From positions 3,708 to 8,826 of the forward strand of contig LCCW01000052.1 of NCBI GenBank assembly GCA_000998185.1: a stretch of DNA of 5,119 nucleotides, read 5' to 3'. The notes under the pieces are model-generated. The model saw only the letters and a list, made by a program, of their open reading frames with translations. It was not told the DNA's origin and did not search any database. This DNA comes from Candidatus Kuenenbacteria bacterium GW2011_GWA2_42_15 (lineage in GTDB: Bacteria > Patescibacteriota > Patescibacteriia > UBA2196 > GWA2-42-15). This document shows positions 1-5,119 of this stretch, piece after piece (the first letter of the stretch is position 1; every line of letters begins with the position of its first letter). The position numbers were made by a program, and so were the translations under genes.

Positions 1-1037
1 ATGGCTCTGTTTTCATAGGTCCAATCGTGGATTAAACTCTCCCCTTTCGCCTGCGTGCAAATAGGCACAAAAAAAGGCAGGTTGTCCTGATTGATGCCGG
101 GAAATGGCAAAGCGTGAATTTTTTCCTCCAAGGCTTTTAATTTTGAGGGTTTGGTAACAATATCAACCAAATTAGTGAGGCCATTTCTGCCTTTGTATTT
201 TTTAATAATTTCAAACTGATAACCCATCTTTTCTAATTTTAAAAGTTCCAGTTCCAGAAAGTCTATTGGGCAACATTTGATAGTCAGGACGGAATTGGTA
301 GTGGCGGCGATAGCAAGAAAAAACATTGCCTCAATCGGGTCTTCGCTGATTTCATATTCAATATTTTTATCAATATTTTCAAGACCCGAAACCTTGAGAG
401 TGCTGGTGGCAACGCCGTCTATTTTAACACCCAGCTTCTGTAAAAAATAGCACAAGTCGCGCACCATATAGTTGGAGGTGCAAAATTTGATGGCGCTCTC
501 CCCTTTTATCTGCGCCGCGGCCAACAAAACATTTTCCGTGACCGTGTCGCCTGATTCATAGAGAATAATTTCAGCCGGTTTTAATTTTTTTATCGTTACT
601 GCGTATTTATCTTTTTCAGTTTTAATAGCCAAGCCCAATTTTTCCAAGGCAAAGAGGTGCGGCTTGATAGTCCGGCTGCCCATGCGGCAACCGCCGGCTT
701 GCGGAACGGCGTAGGAATCAAGGCGGCCGGCCAGAGCGCCCAAAGCCAAGATAATGCTTCTGGTTTTTTCAGCGGCACGGACATTAATATTTTTCAGATT
801 GATCTTCGCGACCGGACCAACAATCAAATCATGGCCTTCCTTTTTAACGGGCGCGCCAATGCTTATTAAAACTTCCGCGAGCCGATTGATTTCTTCAATG
901 GCCGGAATATTTTTCAGTCTAGTCACTCCCCTGTTGATGAGCGCGGCGCACAGCAAAGCCACCGCTGAATTTTTGGCAGTATTGACGGTTATTTCACCGC
1001 TTATTTTTTTCCCTCCGTTGATAACAAATTTTGCCAT
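1..1037 (-). CDS. murA: UDP-N-acetylglucosamine 1-carboxyvinyltransferase (MurA), 3' end cut by the window edge
   Basis: Transfers enolpyruvate from PEP to UDP-GlcNAc in the cytoplasm, the first committed step of peptidoglycan synthesis. The reading frame is open from the ATG at 1037 to the left edge, giving 345 of the roughly 420 residues usual for MurA; the C-terminal part, with the conserved Arg397 of E. coli MurA, lies outside. Visible landmarks are the AKNS motif with Lys22 and Asn23, Arg93 in KTRS (E. coli Arg91), the flexible loop GGCRMGSR with the catalytic and fosfomycin-reactive Cys117 (E. coli Cys115), and YENR near residue 341 (E. coli FENR). The catalytic Asp is probably Asp318, but three residues appear inserted between the FP dipeptide and it. 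KGES occurs at 178 and 331, at matching places in the two halves, as expected from MurA's internal repeats. An in-frame stop at 1053-1055 fixes the start; there is no Shine-Dalgarno sequence. Murein rather than a MurA-like paralogue is most likely, not proven. Confidence 0.93.
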   Translation of the reverse strand, partial: MAKFVINGGKKISGEITVNTAKNSAVALLCAALINRGVTRLKNIPAIEEINRLAEVLISIGAPVKKEGHDLIVGPVAKINLKNINVRAAEKTRSIILALGALAGRLDSYAVPQAGGCRMGSRTIKPHLFALEKLGLAIKTEKDKYAVTIKKLKPAEIILYESGDTVTENVLLAAAQIKGESAIKFCTSNYMVRDLCYFLQKLGVKIDGVATSTLKVSGLENIDKNIEYEISEDPIEAMFFLAIAATTNSVLTIKCCPIDFLELELLKLEKMGYQFEIIKKYKGRNGLTNLVDIVTKPSKLKALEEKIHALPFPGINQDNLPFFVPICTQAKGESLIHDWTYENRA

Positions 1038-1060
1038 AATAAAAAATTGAAATTAATAAA

Positions 1061-1066
1061 ATTATG
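1061..1066 (-). promoter_or_regulatory. Possible -10 box for murA (CATAAT)
   Basis: On the minus strand CATAAT matches TATAAT at 5 of 6 bases and would start transcription near 1054, leaving a leader of about 17 bases before the murA ATG. The same hexamer recurs at 1077-1082 in the second tandem repeat. No good -35 box lies 16-18 bases upstream of either, and the region is very AT-rich, so this is a weak call. Confidence 0.25.
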
Positions 1067-1094
1067 TGTTATTTTGATTATGTGTTATTTTGAT
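1061..1094. repeat. Two perfect 16-bp tandem repeats in the divergent murA/PEGA intergenic region
   Basis: The 16-mer TTATGTGTTATTTTGA occurs at 1062-1077 and again, without a gap, at 1078-1093; the flanking base on each side also follows the period. A degenerate third copy may start at 1094 (10 of the first 13 bases agree). Each perfect copy carries CATAAT on the minus strand, a 5/6 match to a bacterial -10 box pointing at murA. The array could be a duplicated promoter, a regulator-binding site or replication slippage; the sequence does not decide between them. Confidence 0.85.
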
Positions 1095-1100
1095 AATGAG

Positions 1101-1120
1101 TTGTTTGCCAATGCAAATAA
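1101..1120. promoter_or_regulatory. Inverted repeat, possible operator, between murA and the PEGA gene
   Basis: TTGTTTGC (1101-1108) and GCAAATAA (1113-1120) form 8-base arms around a 4-base centre, with one position (1103/1118) that is G-T rather than a perfect pair. It lies directly after the tandem repeats. TTTACA at 1122-1127 is a 5/6 match to a -35 box, but no convincing -10 box follows at 16-18 bases. The symmetry and position between two divergent genes fit a dimeric regulator site; chance is possible in such AT-rich DNA. Confidence 0.3.
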
Positions 1121-1155
1121 TTTTACAACCATCTCGTAGTAAGATTAGCAAAAAC

Positions 1156-1188
1156 CGGACAATTGGGCAACTAAAGTCCGTTTTATTT
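1156..1188 (+). promoter_or_regulatory. Hairpin plus T-rich tract in the leader of the PEGA gene
   Basis: CGGAC (1156-1160) and GTCCG (1176-1180) can pair as a GC-rich 5-bp stem with a 15-base loop, followed immediately by TTTTATTT (1181-1188). The ATG of the PEGA gene is only 16 bases after the stem. The shape resembles a weak intrinsic terminator placed where an attenuator would be, with no plus-strand gene upstream for it to terminate. The stem is short and the loop large, so a functional role is uncertain. Confidence 0.3.
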
Positions 1189-1196
1189 AATTATTT

Positions 1197-2549
1197 ATGA
1201 CTCTGACTCACCGCCGCGTAATTTACGCGTTTTTCATGGTAATTTTTGTAATCTTGGCGCCGGTTATCACTCTTCGGGTATCAGGATACCACTATAATTG
1301 GAAAAAAAACAATTGGCAAAAAACTGGCATGATCTTTCTGGAAACCAAGCCGGAGGAGGTATCAATATATTTAAACAATCAGCTCATTGGCGATAAAACG
1401 CCCATAAGAATCAAGGATCTTTCGGCCAATAAATACACGCTGCGCTTGGAAAAGCCGAGTTTCAGCAATTGGGAAAAAGAAATTCAAGTGGTTGAGGGAC
1501 AAACAACGACTATCCAATATGTCAGACTTTTCAAAGAAAAATCAGTGCCAAAATTGCTGTCGGCTGGAGAAATAACCAAAGCGGCTTTTAATAAAACCAA
1601 AGACCGAGCGGCCCTTTTAAAAAAAATCAACGCTGACGAGTCGCTGTTGATCTTAGTTGATCTAAATAACGGGACGGAGTTGGCGAAAAAATCTTTCCGC
1701 AAAATAAATGTGGCAAAAATGGAGTTCGTAGATAATGGCGCCAGGCTGGCTATTTACGCAACGGACAATTTAAAACTAATCAGTTTGAATAATACTGATT
1801 TGGAACTTGATTTGCGAAAGGAGCTGGCGAAAGATGATGATGAAATAAATAATCTCAAACTGGCGGCTGACAGCAGTGAAAATGTTTATTATTTTAAAAA
1901 CAACCGGTTGACGGAATTCAGCTGGTTGTACAAAAGAGAAATGTCGCTATTACCGTATCTGCCGATGGACTATCTTGTCTTTGGGAATAAATTGTATTTT
2001 TTGGATGACCAGGCCCTTAATAGTATTATTTTAAAAATGGTTGACCTCGGTCAGAAAAAAGAGCCGGAAATTATCACCTTTCTTACCGCGAACGATTACC
2101 AATTGAGTAATATAAACGACCAATTCCTAACGCTGGAAAACAAAACGAAAAAAGAATTAACGATTGTTGATTTGGAAAACAGGGACAGTGAGCTGATTAA
2201 AAATGTGGCGCATCATCAATGGAGCGAGAGCGGGACAGAGTTAATTTTTGATGATAATTATGAGTTGTGGATGTATCGGCCCTTAGAAAAAAAAGACGAT
2301 TATTTACTTTTCACCAGGGTCAGCAACCCGATTACGGCCATTGAGTGGTATCCACCGAAAAGCCATGTCGTTTACGCTGAAAACGGGTTGATAAAAATTA
2401 TGGAAAATTTTGAGAGCAACGGACTGGTTTTCCAGCTGGGCGAGTTCAATAATGTTTTAAAAATAGTAATCAATAAAAAAGGCGATAAAATTTTTTTCAC
2501 GGGGCAGGTCAACCAAGTAAATGGGCTATATGAGATTGAGATCCAATAG
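1197..2549 (+). CDS. Membrane-anchored PEGA-domain protein with propeller-like C-terminal repeats
   Basis: A 450-residue protein of unknown precise function. Residues 1-8 are basic, and 9-28 form one hydrophobic helix that would act as an uncleaved signal anchor, placing the rest outside the cytoplasm. Residues about 44-112 look like a PEGA domain: TKPEEVSIYLNNQLIGDKTP, then the strand-turn pattern ending in W92 and a TTT-rich strand near 103-105. The literal P-E-G-A and the usual turn Gly are not kept. Residues about 120-450 contain repeated short strand units such as ELIFDDNYELWMY, AIEWYPPKSHVVYAENG and KIFFTGQ, like TolB or WD40-type beta-propeller blades, although the blades are too diverged to count. 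PEGA domains are commonly found in surface proteins; a binding or envelope-structural role is inferred. A TAA at 1188-1190 in frame fixes the ATG. No Shine-Dalgarno sequence is present. It converges with the downstream nucleotidyltransferase gene. Confidence 0.85.
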   Translation: MTLTHRRVIYAFFMVIFVILAPVITLRVSGYHYNWKKNNWQKTGMIFLETKPEEVSIYLNNQLIGDKTPIRIKDLSANKYTLRLEKPSFSNWEKEIQVVEGQTTTIQYVRLFKEKSVPKLLSAGEITKAAFNKTKDRAALLKKINADESLLILVDLNNGTELAKKSFRKINVAKMEFVDNGARLAIYATDNLKLISLNNTDLELDLRKELAKDDDEINNLKLAADSSENVYYFKNNRLTEFSWLYKREMSLLPYLPMDYLVFGNKLYFLDDQALNSIILKMVDLGQKKEPEIITFLTANDYQLSNINDQFLTLENKTKKELTIVDLENRDSELIKNVAHHQWSESGTELIFDDNYELWMYRPLEKKDDYLLFTRVSNPITAIEWYPPKSHVVYAENGLIKIMENFESNGLVFQLGEFNNVLKIVINKKGDKIFFTGQVNQVNGLYEIEIQ

Positions 2550-2582
2550 CGAAACGACAGTTGGAAGATGTCATCTCATATA
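2527..2582. terminator. Inverted repeat across the convergent gene junction, possible shared transcript end
   Basis: TATATGAGAT (2527-2536) is perfectly complementary to ATCTCATATA (2573-2582). Inside lies a second pair, TCCAA (2542-2546) with TTGGA (2561-2565), and the overlapping near-palindrome AGATG-T-CATCT (2566-2576). The structure spans the last codons and TAG stop of the PEGA gene and stops two bases short of the end of the convergent gene, so RNA from either strand could fold. Neither side has a proper T-run, so it is not a textbook Rho-independent terminator. No better terminator is visible in the 35-base gap. Confidence 0.35.
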
Positions 2583-2584
2583 CT

Positions 2585-3310
2585 TTAAATAATCAATTGT
2601 TTGTGGAGTTTTTCTTTGGCCATGATCTGCGCTTCAAAGTAGCTCTCAATCGTGCCGGCATCGCGCCACTTGCCCTTGATGATACCGACCTCCAGTTCAT
2701 GATGTTTTAGATACCAGTTGTGCAAATCAACGATTTCCGTTTCCCCGCGGGTGCTGGGTTTGAGATTCTTGGCCACCTCAACAACGCGGCAATCATACAA
2801 ATAAAAGCCGACCAGGGCGTAATCACTGATCCATTTTTTAGGTTTTTCAACAATGAGTTCGACTTTTTTCTTGGCATTAAATTTGACAACGCCTGATCTT
2901 CCCGGATCGGGGACGCGTTTGGCGAAAACCTTGGCGCCCTTGGTAAAAGCCTTGATGTCTTTGGTAAAATCATTTTCAAAAAGATTATCACCCAAAATCA
3001 AAGCGACATTTTCTTTGTCAATAAAATTTTGACCGATAACAAAGGCCTCGGGCAGACCGTTGGGCTTGTCTTGAATCTCATAGGTGAACTTGGCGCCGAA
3101 ACGACTGCCGCTGCCAAGCAGATTTAAATAATCGCCGGCGCGTTCCGGAGCGACAATAATTAAAATTTCTCTAATGCTGGCCTTGAGCAAAGTATTGAGA
3201 GGATAATAAATCATCGGTTTGTTGTAGACCGGCAAGAGCTGTTTGGAAGTAACATTAGTGAGCGGTCGCAGACGAGTGCCAGAACCACCGGAGAGAATAA
3301 TGCCGCGCAT
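2585..3310 (-). CDS. rmlA: Short-form glucose-1-phosphate thymidylyltransferase (RmlA/RfbA-like sugar nucleotidyltransferase)
   Basis: Predicted to make dTDP-glucose from dTTP and glucose 1-phosphate in the cytoplasm, the entry step to dTDP-rhamnose and other deoxysugars for surface glycans. The 241 residues show the full nucleotidyltransferase core: GGSGTRLRPLT at 8-18, Lys23 in KQLLP, Gln80 and the PNGLPEAF stretch that contact the base, LGDNLF with metal-binding Asp108, VEKP at 154-157, the GETEIVD region at 189-195 and WRDAGT with Asp217. The order and spacing follow Pseudomonas and E. coli RmlA closely, but the protein ends about 50 residues early, without the C-terminal helices that carry the allosteric site in those 290-residue enzymes. 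A related specificity (another NTP or sugar phosphate) cannot be excluded. A stop at 3320-3322 fixes the ATG, and no Shine-Dalgarno sequence precedes it. No rmlB, rmlC or rmlD is in the window. Confidence 0.88.
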   Translation of the reverse strand: MRGIILSGGSGTRLRPLTNVTSKQLLPVYNKPMIYYPLNTLLKASIREILIIVAPERAGDYLNLLGSGSRFGAKFTYEIQDKPNGLPEAFVIGQNFIDKENVALILGDNLFENDFTKDIKAFTKGAKVFAKRVPDPGRSGVVKFNAKKKVELIVEKPKKWISDYALVGFYLYDCRVVEVAKNLKPSTRGETEIVDLHNWYLKHHELEVGIIKGKWRDAGTIESYFEAQIMAKEKLHKQLII

Positions 3311-3317
3311 AGAGAAG

Positions 3318-3370
3318 AGTTAATTGAGTAAAAAAAGTTAATCAGTAAATCAGGTAGGGCAAACAGTTAA
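3318..3370. repeat. Spaced AGTTAA direct repeats between rmlA and the membrane-protein gene
   Basis: AGTTAA occurs at 3318-3323, 3336-3341 and 3365-3370. The first two belong to a longer near-repeat, AGTTAAT, then TG or C, then AGTAAA, about 18 bases apart and on the side of the rmlA start. The spacing is close to two helical turns, which would suit a regulator bound on one face. The elements are short and AT-rich, so this is weak evidence. Otherwise this 109-base gap holds only the possible promoter at 3400-3405. Confidence 0.35.
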
Positions 3371-3399
3371 GATGAAAAGACCACCGCTGTATCCGTGAT

Positions 3400-3405
3400 T
3401 ATAAT
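3400..3405 (+). promoter_or_regulatory. Perfect -10 box (TATAAT) before the membrane-protein gene
   Basis: TATAAT is exact, preceded by TGAT, which is one base off an extended -10 element. A weak -35 candidate AAGACC (3377-3382) sits 17 bases upstream and shares only GAC with the consensus. Transcription would begin near 3412, about 8 bases before the ATG at 3420, so the mRNA would be almost leaderless. This agrees with the lack of a Shine-Dalgarno sequence. Confidence 0.4.
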
Positions 3406-3419
3406 AATAGACCATAATT

Positions 3420-5119
3420 ATGAGAATTCCAATAGTTCAAATTAAATCGGTCAATTTTGGCGTTTTGGGAGTATTGACTGGTTTGAGTCTTATTTTGAAT
3501 ATTTTGGCTCTAAGATTGCCTGTTTTGGGGCTAATTTTAAGTGTTTTCTGGTTGGCCTGGTTTGTGGCGGCAATTAAACAGTGGCTGAAGCTCAAATACA
3601 AAAATCTTGGGATAACGACGACTAGTCTGACTGTGCTGTCTTTTTTTATTATTTTTGGATCAATTCTTTTCTATGCGCTGAATTTGGGGACAACCCAAAT
3701 TATTTTATTTATAATGACCATGACATTCTTGGGCCTGATTGGCAGTGGGAAAACGGCTGATGACCAGAAAATCAATTTTACATATTTTGCTTCGATCAAA
3801 CAAAAAATATATCTAATTTTCTATCTCCTTTTTTATTTTACTGCGTGGTTTGTGCTATTCATTTACAGAACAGCGGCGCCGATTCGCGCGCCTTGGGAAA
3901 CTCTGCCGAAAATATTTTTTGTTATTTATTTTATCTTAACCTTGATCTTATTGATTTTTAACGCAGGCGAAGAAAGCGAACGGACTGAAAAAAAATTTCC
4001 AATCATAAATCTTGGTTTGATTGTTAGTTATTTTTTACTGACTTTGATGATCGCCATCGTCGTTTATAAGATCGGTTACGGTTTTGATCCTTTCGTACAC
4101 CGAGCGGCGGAGAAGAGCCTTTTTGAGCTCGGTTATCTTTGGCCAAAGCCGTTTTATTATATCGGCCAATATTCGCTTGTGGTCTTATTGTCAAAAATTT
4201 CAGGCGCTCCGCTAGCGATAATTGACAAACTCCTGGTGCCGCTTCTGGCGGCATTGTTGATTCCCCTCGTGGCATATGCAGAATTCAAAAAATTTTTTGG
4301 CAATAAAAAAACGCTGCTGGTCGCCGCCTGTTTGATTTTATTGTTCGCCACTCCCCTGTTCTTTTACACCGTGCCGCAAAGCTTGGCCAACCTGCTTTTG
4401 CTGATTTTGGTTTTTTTAAATTTTTCTTGCTTAATTAAAAAAGAAAAAATACCAAGTTGGCAATGGCTGACGCTGGCGGCTATTTTTTTTATCCATCCGC
4501 TAAGCGCCGTCCCGGGGTTAATCTGGTTTATTTTTTGGTATGGAAATAGTTTAAGCGCTAGGCTGAAAAAAATTATTAAACCGCTTATTTTATTGTTCGC
4601 GGCAGTCGCTCTGCCTATATTTTTTAGTCTCTTGGCCAAAATATCCGCCGACTTCAGTCTTTCTTTTAATGTTAAAAACCTAATAAACTTTTTGGAATCG
4701 CTTAAAGAAAATATTTTAAATTATCTGCCTTTTTATTCACCCTATCATTTGGTTTATCTGTTTCATCACAATTCATTGTTGCTGGAAATTTTATTTTTCG
4801 GCGCGGGACTTTTCTATTTGATAAAAAAAGGAGAGGAAAAATTGGCTGGCAACTATCTGCTTTTAATCACAGCTTTGGTTATTGATTTATTGTTGGTCGG
4901 CTGCATAAATTTCGGCGCGGTGATTGATTACGAACAGCTGGAATTTGCCAAACGATTTTTGCAGATCATCACTATTTTGGCTTTGCCGATTATTTTGAGC
5001 GGAATTTATTTTGTTCTAAAAAAAATACTATGCTTGCGTTATGGCCAGGCGATAATAATTCTTTTTGGTAGTTTGGTTTTGACTTTTTCTTTATACTTAT
5101 CTTATCCGCGCGATGACGC
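3420..5119 (+). CDS. Large multi-pass membrane protein, candidate GT-C-type glycosyltransferase, 3' end cut by the window edge
   Basis: The frame is open from the ATG at 3420 to the right edge, giving 566 residues of an unfinished protein. I count roughly 15 hydrophobic helices, including about 13-32, 34-52, 63-80, 91-108, 129-150, 164-182, 197-217, 262-288, 298-316, 320-338, 350-373, 386-406, 454-470, 478-497, 515-533 and 543-561. After the helix ending near 217 comes a polar loop with GYGFDPFVHRAAE (Asp223, His227, Glu231) and a WPKPFYYIGQYS stretch, resembling the first extracytoplasmic loop of GT-C glycosyltransferases, which carries an acidic catalytic residue and lies ahead of a re-entrant region. 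His359-Pro360 opens another loop. If so, it would move a sugar from a lipid carrier outside the membrane. I do not recognise a named family; a polymerase, flippase or other polytopic envelope protein is possible. An in-frame TAG at 3408-3410 fixes the start. The divergent rmlA neighbour is consistent with glycan assembly. Confidence 0.75.
   Translation, partial: MRIPIVQIKSVNFGVLGVLTGLSLILNILALRLPVLGLILSVFWLAWFVAAIKQWLKLKYKNLGITTTSLTVLSFFIIFGSILFYALNLGTTQIILFIMTMTFLGLIGSGKTADDQKINFTYFASIKQKIYLIFYLLFYFTAWFVLFIYRTAAPIRAPWETLPKIFFVIYFILTLILLIFNAGEESERTEKKFPIINLGLIVSYFLLTLMIAIVVYKIGYGFDPFVHRAAEKSLFELGYLWPKPFYYIGQYSLVVLLSKISGAPLAIIDKLLVPLLAALLIPLVAYAEFKKFFGNKKTLLVAACLILLFATPLFFYTVPQSLANLLLLILVFLNFSCLIKKEKIPSWQWLTLAAIFFIHPLSAVPGLIWFIFWYGNSLSARLKKIIKPLILLFAAVALPIFFSLLAKISADFSLSFNVKNLINFLESLKENILNYLPFYSPYHLVYLFHHNSLLLEILFFGAGLFYLIKKGEEKLAGNYLLLITALVIDLLLVGCINFGAVIDYEQLEFAKRFLQIITILALPIILSGIYFVLKKILCLRYGQAIIILFGSLVLTFSLYLSYPRDD

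Noticed and set aside
37..506. Identical 11-mer CTCTCCCCTTT at 37-47 and 496-506 as a DNA repeat
   Set aside because: Both copies encode KGES at matching places in the two halves of MurA, so protein-level internal repeat plus codon choice explains it.
754..1050. Plus-strand open frames at 657-869 and 754-1050, and a minus frame at 596-784
   Set aside because: They lie antisense or out of frame within murA, whose conserved motifs run through the whole region; their translations show no family features.
1038..1196. Small RNA, tRNA or CRISPR in the intergenic regions
   Set aside because: No cloverleaf, no repeat-spacer pattern beyond the two adjacent 16-mers, and no strong stable fold is visible in either gap.
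1484..1702. Minus-strand open frame inside the PEGA gene
   Set aside because: It is antisense to a complete coding gene with a clear domain and has no recognisable content.
2707..2991. Second minus-strand frame inside rmlA
   Set aside because: It is a shifted frame of rmlA, whose own frame holds all catalytic motifs.
3372..3398. Eight-codon open frame (MKRPPLYP) as a leader peptide
   Set aside because: It lies upstream of the best promoter for the membrane-protein gene, has no Shine-Dalgarno sequence, and is short enough to be chance.
4024..4639. Three minus-strand open frames (4024-4275, 4157-4351, 4364-4639)
   Set aside because: All are antisense to the membrane-protein gene; their content is what reverse complements of Leu/Phe/Lys-rich codons give.

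Overview
The window reads as a short, AT-rich stretch of bacterial chromosome with four protein genes and no sign of RNA genes, insertion sequences, phage or CRISPR. The protein types suggest a Patescibacteria (Candidate Phyla Radiation) genome, probably near the Parcubacteria or Falkowbacteria groups: a divergent MurA, a one-helix PEGA protein with a long lipophilic and Lys-rich exported region, a short-form RmlA-like nucleotidyltransferase, and a very large polytopic membrane protein. This placement is my inference from family resemblance and composition; no rRNA or other marker is present.

Layout: positions 1-1037 (minus) hold the first 345 residues of MurA, the first committed enzyme of peptidoglycan synthesis, cut off by the window's left edge. 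A 159-base divergent intergenic region follows, with a perfect 16-bp tandem repeat and two inverted repeats. Positions 1197-2549 (plus) encode a complete 450-residue membrane-anchored protein with a PEGA domain followed by propeller-like repeats. It meets, tail to tail across a 35-base gap, a 241-residue glucose-1-phosphate thymidylyltransferase-like gene (2585-3310, minus). A second divergent intergenic region of 109 bases separates that gene from a multi-pass membrane protein (3420 to the right edge, plus), of which 566 residues are visible.

Functionally, three of the four genes fit building or decorating the cell envelope: peptidoglycan precursor (MurA), activated deoxysugar precursor (RmlA-like), and a candidate GT-C-type lipid-linked-sugar glycosyltransferase (the membrane protein). 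The PEGA protein is probably exposed on the outer face of the membrane. The genes alternate in direction (minus, plus, minus, plus), so they are not one operon, and a joint pathway is only suggested.

A shared feature is that all four start codons are fixed by an in-frame stop within about 20 bases upstream, yet none has a Shine-Dalgarno-like purine tract. I do not see a clearly new multi-gene system. The least explained elements are the large membrane protein, the PEGA-propeller protein and the repeat-rich murA/PEGA control region.
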